Below are positions 1 through 5,751 of a DNA stretch of 9,954 nt, piece after piece. The stretch is from Evtepia sp. (lineage in GTDB: Bacteria > Bacillota > Clostridia > Oscillospirales > Oscillospiraceae). Positions within the stretch are counted from its first letter, which is position 1. Every line of letters begins with the position of its first letter. The stretch spans positions 1 through 9,954 of the forward strand of contig JAHHRP010000067.1 in NCBI GenBank assembly GCA_020025735.1, read 5' to 3'. Under the pieces are notes generated by a model, which saw nothing but the letters and a program-made list of their open reading frames with translations, was not told where the DNA came from and made no database searches. Position numbers and translations under genes: made by a program.

Positions 1-298
1 TAGGGCCTTCTGCATCAATCCTCCGACTCACATCGGCCAGTTGATTCCGGTAGTTCTTATGAAACTGGCTATGGGAGACGATACCAGGGTAGTTGCTCTT
101 TTTCTGCAATGCTTCTTCATCCGCAAAGTGCTTTTTTACATAGTCATTTAAAAACACGATTGTGTCTTTCAGCACAGACCGCCCCTGTCCCTGCCCACAG
201 GCATCCAGAAGACGGTTTATGGCATCAAAGAGCTGCCGATGTTCTCGATCAATGAGCGCGTTGCCAGTTTCTAGGTCTGGGGTTAGTTCATATTTCAT
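1..298 (-). CDS. Bacteriohemerythrin, C-terminus cut by window edge
   Basis: This is a non-heme di-iron oxygen-binding protein of the bacterial hemerythrin family, probably cytoplasmic since no signal peptide is seen. The gene reads leftward from ATG at 298; 99 codons are in the window and the rest lies beyond the left edge. Five of the seven expected iron ligands are visible at family spacing: His20 (in IDREHRQLF), His57 and Glu61 (in HFADEE), and His76 and His80 (in HSQFH). The last two, a His and an Asp in an HxxxxD motif, should lie just off the edge. A GGAGGG ribosome binding site at 308-313 sits 9 nt before the ATG. Known family roles are oxygen storage, delivery or sensing, often in motile microaerobes and anaerobes. 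A sigma-28-like promoter upstream suggests co-expression with flagellar genes, which is inference. The identification itself is firm. Confidence 0.93.
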   Translation of the reverse strand, partial: MKYELTPDLETGNALIDREHRQLFDAINRLLDACGQGQGRSVLKDTIVFLNDYVKKHFADEEALQKKSNYPGIVSHSQFHKNYRNQLADVSRRIDAEGP

Positions 299-372
299 AA
301 TCTTATTCCCTCCAAACTATTCCAAAATTTCACCGGTCGAGCGCCGGAATGATATTCACAACCCCACTTATA

Positions 373-399
373 TTATCGACATTTTTCGAAAATAATTAA
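373..399 (-). promoter_or_regulatory. Candidate sigma-28 (SigD/FliA) promoter for the hemerythrin gene
   Basis: On the minus strand TTAA (399-396) is followed after exactly 15 nt by GTCGATAA (380-373). The motility sigma factor consensus is TAAA-N15-GCCGATAA/T, so the match is 3 of 4 and 7 of 8 with ideal spacing. Transcription would start near 366 and give a leader of about 68 nt. That leader carries a short CCGG/CCGG inverted repeat (333-336 and 343-346). The spacer contains the palindrome TTTTCGAAAA. The region is AT-rich, so a chance match is possible, but the flagellar neighbourhood supports it. Confidence 0.6.
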
Positions 400-434
400 G
401 TTTATTTTTCTTATTTTTGTAGTATACTGCCCCA

Positions 435-1184
435 TTATCCCAAAGGGATGGCCTCTTTGTTTACCCGGTCCATCTCGTAGATTGTCCCACTTTTCGTTTC
501 CACTAGATAAGATGTTAGCAGCGCATGGTCCGCTTCGGCATAGACATTTACCGTAATGCAGACGCTGTCCTCCAACCGCACAAGACCTTCTTCGGCCTGA
601 ACAACATAGTCCTCCAACTTTTTCCCGTCCTGTTCCAGCCATCCCTTGACCCGGTCAGATGCTTCCGTTAAGCTGACGGGCATAGAAAATGCGATCTTCT
701 CTTCTGGCAAAAAGATTCGTTCAACCTTACAGGTTCCCTCTGACCAGGTGAGCGTAAGGAGAAGCAGCCCTTCTTTTTCTTGACTCTCTTTCCCCACAAG
801 CAAGGAACCACTGCCCTGGGTGTAGTCCGGCTGGCTGGTTGTCACATACTCGTCATCCTTCTTCTCAAGGATCTGACAGTTGTGCTTCTTTGTCAGTTCT
901 TCCACATAGTCCTGCACCGTCCGGCCGCTGTTGGACAGATTCGCATACTCATGGCTTGTGGGTTCATTGCTTTCTCCGCCGCCCTGCTCCAAAAGGGAAT
1001 AGCTCACTTCCGCGCGCTCCTGCTCGGAAAGAATCTGCGTAAGCGCAGGCACACTCTCATCCGCTGTGACGGGATAGCTCTCTGGTGGAGGTGTCTCCTC
1101 TTTTTTTCCGCAGGCACACAGCAGCAGCGCAAGACAAACCACTGCCAGCAGGAGCCGGAGCGTTGGTTTTATTCTGCTTCGCAA
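435..1184 (-). CDS. Predicted lipoprotein of unknown function, last gene of a three-gene operon
   Basis: This 249-residue protein has a lipoprotein signal: basic start (RSRIK), hydrophobic core at residues 9-22, and a lipobox LCAC with the lipidated Cys at 25, followed by GKKEE. It should therefore be exported and anchored to the outer face of the membrane. The mature part is acidic and polar, with a Pro/Glu linker just after the Cys, a middle region around residues 85-170, and a C-terminal stretch (about 208-242) of alternating strands ending near TIYEMDRVNKE. I recognise no enzymatic motif. The start is TTG at 1184, 16 nt inside the end of the FtsA-like gene, with a GAGGTGGAG ribosome binding site at 1190-1198, so translation is likely coupled. 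There is no clear hairpin-plus-T terminator after the stop; ATCCCTTTGGGAT overlaps the stop but lacks a T tract. The function is unknown, and its place in the operon suggests it works with the two upstream ATPases. Confidence 0.82.
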   Translation of the reverse strand: MRSRIKPTLRLLLAVVCLALLLCACGKKEETPPPESYPVTADESVPALTQILSEQERAEVSYSLLEQGGGESNEPTSHEYANLSNSGRTVQDYVEELTKKHNCQILEKKDDEYVTTSQPDYTQGSGSLLVGKESQEKEGLLLLTLTWSEGTCKVERIFLPEEKIAFSMPVSLTEASDRVKGWLEQDGKKLEDYVVQAEEGLVRLEDSVCITVNVYAEADHALLTSYLVETKSGTIYEMDRVNKEAIPLG

Positions 1185-3112
1185 AGGATCTCCACCTCAT
1201 CTTCCTCATGTAAGATCTGTTGAAAACTGCACGGCTGGCCGTTCACCAGCAGTCGCACAGGCCGATCTAGGTTCTGAAAATCAATGCCCGAATGTTCCAG
1301 CAAATCCATCATGTAATGGGGCTGTCCATCGGGCTTGGCAGGCAGCAGCAGGGGCTTCCCATTGAGCTGGAAGCGACGCTGACCTACTTTCCCCGTTTCT
1401 TCTTGTGCCGCAGGCTCTTCTTCCGACTGTGCAGGTTCTGCCCGCTTTTCGGGCGGCTGCTCCTCCTCTGCCAGAACAGAGACCGGGGCTTCTTGTTCAA
1501 GTTCTGCCACGGGATCGGATGCCTCTTGCAGCAGCGCTACCCGATCTCCCTGCTGCAGCAGGTCGGCCGGATCAGCCAGCACACCGTTGACCTTGGCCTG
1601 TCGGGCCTGATAACGGTCCAGCAGCTGCCCCACCGTCACCTGCACATCCTGGCCTGCCTGGGCAGGGGAGAAGGAGATCCTGTCACCTGCCTGCACGCGC
1701 ACAGAAATCTGCGCGGGTCGTCCATTGATTGTCAGCTCTGCCGGCTGCGCGGGGGTCCCAAAGAATGGCGTCCGACGACCATTGACAATCAGCAGCAGGC
1801 TCCTGCCGTTTCGGCCCAGAAGGTCCTCATATGTATAGCCATTCATCATCAGAAGCTCCATCACCGTCAAGCTGCCCTCTCGGAACAGTCGAGCAGGATG
1901 GTCGTTAAGCATCACCTGATAGCTGTCACTGACCAGTCCCAGTCCCGCCGAAATTGCAATGCCCAAGGGTGTGGTATACTCTGGGTCGTTTAGTTCCAGG
2001 CCATCTGAAAAGGCACCCACCTTAAAGTGGGTCCCAGCCACAGCCACCCGACTATGATTCATTTCCAGGCTGTCTGCCAGCTGAGGGCACAATCCAACCA
2101 GCTTACTGCCGCCCCCGGCCAGAAAGACCGCCGCAGGCGCAGCGCCATTGAGCTGAATGATTTCCCGGGCAATCTCCCGGGCCAACCCATGGGTCTGCTT
2201 CTCCACTTGGCCCAACAGATCCTGAGGCAAAATGGTCTGCTCCAGCCCCAGAATGTCCGTGTACACGATAGGCTCTTCCTCTGCCATTGCCGCCTTCATG
2301 GTTTCTGCCATCTGGTAATCCACCAGACAGGCCTGCATGATCGCCTCTGTGATCTCATCTCCAGCGACTGTGGCCATCGTATAGCCTACCACACTGCCTG
2401 AGCGACACACTGCGATATCTGAAGTTCCTGCCCCGATATCCACCAGCGCCAAGTTTAGCAGCCGCAGATCGGCTGGGATGGCTGCGTTGAGGGCCGCAAT
2501 CGGCTCTAGGGTGAGGCTCGCCACCTCCAACCCTGCCTTCCGCATCACTGCATATAGGCTGTCCACGACCTCTCCTGGCAGAAAGGTCGCCACCACTTCT
2601 GCCTGAAGGATTTGCCCTGTGTGGTCCCGCAGCTTAGGCATGGGGTATCCATCCAACAGGTATTCCCGAACCGTGTGCCCCACCAGAAACAGACGCTGAG
2701 CAGGGTCCTCTTTATCCTTTATTTTCTCTTCTGCTACGGATACCGCCGTAGCCTCCAGACGGCTGATCTCCTCGTCTCCAATGGGCGTTGGTGCAGACAG
2801 ATCAATCTTGCCCGTTCCTACCTCCGTTCGCAGGGCGCGGCCGGCTGCTGCCACACAAGCCCGACGCAGACGGCGGCCACTGGTCTGCTCCAACTGGTCT
2901 GTCACTTGACGCACTGCCTGTGCTACCTGCGCGATGTCGTGGATCTGCCCATCGGCCATAGCACGCCGGGGATGTGGCTGCTTTTCGATGGCAGTGATTT
3001 TCACCCGGCCTTGCTCCAGTGTGCCCAACATACCAATTACGCTGCGCGTTCCAATATCCAGCGCGTAAATCAATTCCTTTTCCTGCTCAGGATATGTTAA
3101 CTGCTCCTCCAT
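1169..3112 (-). CDS. FtsA/PilM-type actin-fold ATPase with repeated C-terminal modules
   Basis: This 647-residue protein belongs to the FtsA/PilM/MreB branch of the actin ATPase superfamily. Phosphate-1 motif is ALDIGTRS at residues 17-24, phosphate-2 is LVDIGAGTSDIAV at 223-235, and the adenosine motif is VFLAGGGSKLVGL at 329-341. An FtsA-like SHS2 (1C) subdomain probably occupies about 97-180, and TTPLGIAISAG (380-390) resembles the end of the FtsA core. Typical FtsA is about 400-450 residues; the extra 250 here hold repeated short units with an 'NG ... GD' pattern (about 440-481, 506-530, 581-645), interrupted by a Glu/Pro-rich linker at 531-575. The amphipathic membrane-binding helix that ends true FtsA is absent; the protein ends EVEILCEAE. 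It is therefore probably not the main division FtsA. The start is certain: ATG at 3112 with AGGAGGT at 3120-3126, 7 nt upstream. It follows the ABC ATPase gene by 26 nt and overlaps the lipoprotein gene by 16. Confidence 0.85.
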   Translation of the reverse strand: MEEQLTYPEQEKELIYALDIGTRSVIGMLGTLEQGRVKITAIEKQPHPRRAMADGQIHDIAQVAQAVRQVTDQLEQTSGRRLRRACVAAAGRALRTEVGTGKIDLSAPTPIGDEEISRLEATAVSVAEEKIKDKEDPAQRLFLVGHTVREYLLDGYPMPKLRDHTGQILQAEVVATFLPGEVVDSLYAVMRKAGLEVASLTLEPIAALNAAIPADLRLLNLALVDIGAGTSDIAVCRSGSVVGYTMATVAGDEITEAIMQACLVDYQMAETMKAAMAEEEPIVYTDILGLEQTILPQDLLGQVEKQTHGLAREIAREIIQLNGAAPAAVFLAGGGSKLVGLCPQLADSLEMNHSRVAVAGTHFKVGAFSDGLELNDPEYTTPLGIAISAGLGLVSDSYQVMLNDHPARLFREGSLTVMELLMMNGYTYEDLLGRNGRSLLLIVNGRRTPFFGTPAQPAELTINGRPAQISVRVQAGDRISFSPAQAGQDVQVTVGQLLDRYQARQAKVNGVLADPADLLQQGDRVALLQEASDPVAELEQEAPVSVLAEEEQPPEKRAEPAQSEEEPAAQEETGKVGQRRFQLNGKPLLLPAKPDGQPHYMMDLLEHSGIDFQNLDRPVRLLVNGQPCSFQQILHEEDEVEILCEAE

Positions 3113-3138
3113 TTATCCTACCTCCTTTTCGATATATT

Positions 3139-3837
3139 TTACACAATGTCGCCATATCGCCCCCTCTCTACATCCCCAAAGATTCGCCCATCCACCAAGG
3201 TGATGACTCGTTTTCGCATGAGATTGACAAATTGCTTGGCGTGGGTGGCCATGATGATCGTCGTGCCCTGCTGATTCAGTTCTGTAAGCAGGTGCATGAT
3301 GTCCCAGATGGTATCCTCGTCCAGGTTGCCTGTCAACTCATCCAGGATCAGCACCGGCGGACTGTTAATCAGCGCGCGGGCAAGCTCCACCAGCCGACAC
3401 TCTCCACCAGATAGATCCACAGGATATTTTTTCGCCACATAAGGCAACCCCACCACAGACAGCGCCTTTTTGACTCGTTTCTGCACTGCACTGCCGCGGA
3501 CGCCCCGTTTGGTGCGAGCTACTACCTCTAAGTTTTGTTCAATGGTCCGCTTACGCATTAGCTGAGGAATCTGGGGGACTTTGCCAAAGCTAGCTCGAAT
3601 ATACTCTTCTTTTCGCCGCTGGTCCACCCTTTTTTTTCCAAAATAAACTTTCCCCTCTGAAGGAACGATCTCGCCGCACATCAGCTGTAGGAGGGTCGAT
3701 TTTCCCGCGCCACTGCTCCCAGTGACAAAAACGAACTCTCCTTGTTTGATGGTTAAATTGACTTCATCCACTGCCGCAAATCGCCTGCGGTCATTTTTAT
3801 AATATTTACTCACGCTTTCCAGCTTGATGTCCGGCAT
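3139..3837 (-). CDS. FtsE-like ABC transporter ATP-binding protein, first gene of operon
   Basis: This is a 232-residue ABC ATPase closest in style to FtsE, the ATP-hydrolysing half of the FtsEX complex that controls septal peptidoglycan hydrolases. All working motifs are present: Walker A GSSGAGKST (40-48), Q-loop Gln89 (KVPQ), signature LSGGE (142-146), Walker B VLILDE (162-167), D-loop NLD (171-173) and H-loop His199 (MATHA). FtsE-like wording includes LMCGEIVPSEGKVYF and the ending LVDGRIFGDVERGRYGDI. Two departures from the usual FtsE/LolD pattern are DELTGNLD for DEPTGNLD, and Cys after LSGGE where Gln is common. The frame is open up to 4041, but the extra 68 residues match nothing, overlap the divergent gene's start, and lack a good ribosome site. 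AAGGA upstream gives about 10 nt spacing to ATG 3837; ATG 3843 is the alternative. No FtsX-like permease follows; the next gene is the FtsA-like protein 26 nt on. Confidence 0.87.
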   Translation of the reverse strand: MPDIKLESVSKYYKNDRRRFAAVDEVNLTIKQGEFVFVTGSSGAGKSTLLQLMCGEIVPSEGKVYFGKKRVDQRRKEEYIRASFGKVPQIPQLMRKRTIEQNLEVVARTKRGVRGSAVQKRVKKALSVVGLPYVAKKYPVDLSGGECRLVELARALINSPPVLILDELTGNLDEDTIWDIMHLLTELNQQGTTIIMATHAKQFVNLMRKRVITLVDGRIFGDVERGRYGDIV

Positions 3838-3908
3838 GCACATCACATCCTTCTTTTCTTCATGGGGTAAAGTCACTCCCAAATAGGAAGCAACTTTGCT
3901 ATGGGCTA

Positions 3909-3936
3909 TGGATATTTTTTTTAAATCTGTTATACT
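3909..3936 (+). promoter_or_regulatory. Candidate sigma-A promoter for the C39-like peptidase gene
   Basis: TGGATA (3909-3914) and TATACT (3931-3936) are separated by 16 nt, matching TTGACA/TATAAT at 4 of 6 and 5 of 6. The start would fall near 3943, leaving a leader of about 58 nt before GTG 4001. A minus-strand TATAAC (3934-3929) overlaps this -10 and is the best -10 for the divergent ABC operon, but I find no convincing minus-strand -35 for it. Confidence 0.45.
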
Positions 3937-3940
3937 GACC

Positions 3941-3972
3941 TTGACAGCCCCTAAACGCGCAGAACCTGTCAA
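3941..3972. repeat. Inverted repeat in the divergent intergenic region
   Basis: TTGACAG (3941-3947) and CTGTCAA (3966-3972) form perfect 7-bp arms with an 18-nt gap, so the arm centres are 25 bp apart. The repeat begins just after the predicted -10 of the peptidase gene and lies in its leader, before the ribosome binding site. It could be a repressor operator or a weak leader hairpin. The arms read TTGACA on both strands but no -10 lies at proper distance from either, so I do not call them -35 boxes. Confidence 0.35.
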
Positions 3973-3987
3973 AGACATTTCGCAGAG

Positions 3988-3993
3988 AGGAGG
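3988..3993 (+). promoter_or_regulatory. Ribosome binding site that sets the peptidase start
   Basis: A consensus AGGAGG ends 7 nt before GTG 4001, which is in frame with the peptidase. It overrides the longer open frame that begins at 3896, and places the signal-anchor helix close to the N-terminus as expected. Confidence 0.85.
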
Positions 3994-4000
3994 CGGACCT

Positions 4001-4870
4001 GTGCCACGCACATCCAGCCCAAAAAAGAGAAAAACACACACCGGTCTGCTGATTACGATTCTGGCTATTCTATGTGTTCTGGGAATGGAACTTGCCGTAT
4101 GTCGAGTTGTTTCTCCATCCCTCTTTCAGCGTATCACAGCCCCCATTCAGACCGCTGCACACGCCATCGCTACTACCGTGGCTTCCTTCTCCCAAGACGT
4201 TTCCCTTTGGGTGCAAAACTCCTTACCGGAAAAAAAAGAAGCTGTCAATCAGGAAGCCAGTGAACCATCCCTCCAGACTGACCTTGCTCCTGAGGATACC
4301 AGGATCACCACGTTTACGCAGCAAAACGGCAAGGAAATCCTTACCGGCGGCACCGTACCCCTGATCTACTATAATCAAGGGGAGTCCCCCTGGAAGGACA
4401 AGCCTTACGGCAGCGATCACATCCAAGGTTACGGCTGTGGACCTACGTCCATGGCCATGGTGGTCTCCTCTCTGACAGGGCAGGTCATAGACCCTGCTAA
4501 GATGGCTGCCTGGGCGGCACAGGAAGGCTATTGTGCACCGGGCAGCGGTTCCTATCACTCCTTGGTCTTGGGAACGGCAGATGCCTACCAGCTGCACGCT
4601 TGGTCCTGGCGGGAGTTTGGCTGCGATCAGCTGTTACAGGGGCTTTCTGCCGGAAATATTTTTGTGGCGCTTATGGGCCGGGGACATTTCACCAACAGCG
4701 GCCACTTCATCGTCCTGCGGGGGATCACCATGGATGGACAGATCCTTGTCGCAGACCCTAACAGCCGCACCCGCAGTTTAATTGCCTGGGACCCTCAACT
4801 CATTCTAAACGAACTATCCTCCAGCAGGGGCAACGGCGGTCCACTATGGTGCTTTTCTGCCAACCCTTGA
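4001..4870 (+). CDS. Membrane-anchored C39-like cysteine peptidase family protein
   Basis: This 289-residue protein starts at GTG 4001 behind a consensus ribosome site. A basic N-terminus (PKKRKTH) leads into one hydrophobic segment at about 15-35, giving a signal anchor or uncleaved signal peptide with the rest outside the cell. Residues 36-115 are a variable stalk. The C-terminal domain, from about 118, matches the C39-like (Peptidase_C39_2) papain fold: an oxyanion Gln126 in YYNQGESPW, nucleophile Cys146 in GYGCGPTSMAM, His235 in SGHFIVLRGI and Asp252 in VADPN. All predicted catalytic residues are present, so it should be active. Its substrate is unknown; relatives include bacteriocin-leader processing domains and many free-standing exported proteins of unknown role. 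It is a lone gene with its own promoter and terminator, and no bacteriocin or transporter lies beside it, so leader processing is not supported here. A wall or surface protein substrate is a guess. Confidence 0.86.
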   Translation: MPRTSSPKKRKTHTGLLITILAILCVLGMELAVCRVVSPSLFQRITAPIQTAAHAIATTVASFSQDVSLWVQNSLPEKKEAVNQEASEPSLQTDLAPEDTRITTFTQQNGKEILTGGTVPLIYYNQGESPWKDKPYGSDHIQGYGCGPTSMAMVVSSLTGQVIDPAKMAAWAAQEGYCAPGSGSYHSLVLGTADAYQLHAWSWREFGCDQLLQGLSAGNIFVALMGRGHFTNSGHFIVLRGITMDGQILVADPNSRTRSLIAWDPQLILNELSSSRGNGGPLWCFSANP

Positions 4871-4881
4871 AAAGAACACAC

Positions 4882-4926
4882 CAGCAGCGCCCTGCCGCTT
4901 CAAAGACTGCCGGGCGCTGCTGTTTG
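4882..4926. terminator. Strong hairpin terminator, possibly bidirectional, between convergent genes
   Basis: An 11-bp perfect stem, CAGCAGCGCCC (4882-4892) with GGGCGCTGCTG (4912-4922), encloses a 19-nt loop and is followed on the plus strand by TTTGTT. It lies 11 nt after the peptidase stop and 5 nt beyond the stop of the minus-strand chaperone-like gene. Read leftward, the stem is followed after a few bases by TTCTTTT, so it may also end the fliD operon. Confidence 0.85.
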
Positions 4927-4927
4927 T

Positions 4928-5332
4928 TCATTGTGCCGTGCGCTGATAGAAGGATTTTTCCTGTCCTACCCGTAGGCTGACTCGCTGATCCACGGCGATA
5001 ATCCGCGTCAGCAGAGCCTGATTGCGCTGGACTTGTTCTAGCAAAGGCCGTTCCTCAGGCGTTATTTCCTCTGCCTGTGACGAAAGAATGTCCAATAGAC
5101 GCTCGCCATCCTCACTGGGCAAATTGGAACACAGCCCGCGCAGCTGCCGCTTGTGTTCCCAGGCCCGATCCAAAACATCCGCTCGCAGTTTCAAATAAAG
5201 CTGCAAGGTCACGGTGTCTTCTCCTATGGCGGCCGCTTCCATTTCCTGGGTCAAGTCAGACAACTCACTTAACGCCCGATAGATCTGCTGGGTATGACCA
5301 AGAGCTGCTGTCATGGCATCGTTTTTCGTCAT
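4928..5332 (-). CDS. Small helical protein in the fliT position of the flagellar operon
   Basis: This 134-residue protein is predicted to be nearly all alpha-helical, with heptad-like stretches at about 14-36, 42-67 and 90-128. It has no signal peptide, membrane segment or catalytic motif. The start ATG 5332 shares the ATGA overlap with the fliS stop, a classic sign of translational coupling; Met7 is a possible alternative start. Size, helix content and place directly after fliD-fliS all fit an export chaperone of the FliT/FlgN type, which binds cap or hook-junction proteins and keeps them unfolded for the flagellar type III apparatus. Sequence similarity to FliT is too weak for me to confirm by eye, so the role rests mainly on gene order. 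A terminator hairpin begins 5 nt past its stop. Confidence 0.7.
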   Translation of the reverse strand: MTKNDAMTAALGHTQQIYRALSELSDLTQEMEAAAIGEDTVTLQLYLKLRADVLDRAWEHKRQLRGLCSNLPSEDGERLLDILSSQAEEITPEERPLLEQVQRNQALLTRIIAVDQRVSLRVGQEKSFYQRTAQ

Positions 5333-5724
5333 GGTGCCACGCCCGCCTCTTGTCCTGCTGTAATGTTCTTGTCTGCCTGACGAAAGCTGTCTCGCAGCTC
5401 AGCAGACATTTCTTTGACGCGCTCTAACTCTTCCGCATTCCGACCAATTTTGACCCGGCTGAGTTCATAGCAGAAATATTCATACAGCCGAGCCAAGTCT
5501 TGGCCAATGGGATACTGTCGGTCCAGGGTGTCCTCCAAGTAATGGACGATTGCCAGACTGCGTTCTACCGCTGCCTCAAAGGTAGGGTAGTGTTCCTTTT
5601 CCAGTTCCAACTGGGCCAGAGTCAGCCGCTTGACCAGCTCATCATACAACAGGACAAGCAACTCTCCAGGTGTCATGGTGTGTACGGCTTCTTCCCGATA
5701 CCGTTGGTATCCTCTCATATCCAT
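5329..5724 (-). CDS. fliS: Flagellin export chaperone FliS
   Basis: This 131-residue protein matches FliS in length and pattern. The diagnostic N-terminal region GYQRYREEAVHTMTPGELLV (5-24) continues into LLYDELVKRL, followed by helices containing ERSLAIVHYLEDTLD and a third region LYEYFCYELSRVKIGRNAEEL. FliS binds the C-terminus of flagellin in the cytoplasm, stops it polymerising early, and delivers it to the export gate. The start is ATG 5724 with AAAGGA about 12 nt upstream; Met3 (5718) is an alternative. It lies 27 nt after fliD and overlaps the next gene by 4 nt. The tail after about residue 117 is short and variable. I am confident in the call. Confidence 0.95.
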   Translation of the reverse strand: MDMRGYQRYREEAVHTMTPGELLVLLYDELVKRLTLAQLELEKEHYPTFEAAVERSLAIVHYLEDTLDRQYPIGQDLARLYEYFCYELSRVKIGRNAEELERVKEMSAELRDSFRQADKNITAGQEAGVAP

Positions 5725-5751
5725 TGCTGTATCGATCCTTTCCTATTCTGC

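Noticed and set aside
437..449. ATCCCAAAGGGAT as a terminator for the lipoprotein gene
   Set aside because: The stem is only 5 bp with a 3-nt loop, includes coding sequence and the stop, and is not followed by a T tract on the minus strand.
3941..3972. TTGACA boxes on both strands as -35 elements
   Set aside because: No -10-like hexamer lies 16-18 nt downstream of either; they are better described as arms of an inverted repeat.
3838..4041. Longer N-terminus for the FtsE-like ATPase
   Set aside because: The 68 extra residues match no ABC feature, overlap the divergent peptidase start, and have no good ribosome site.
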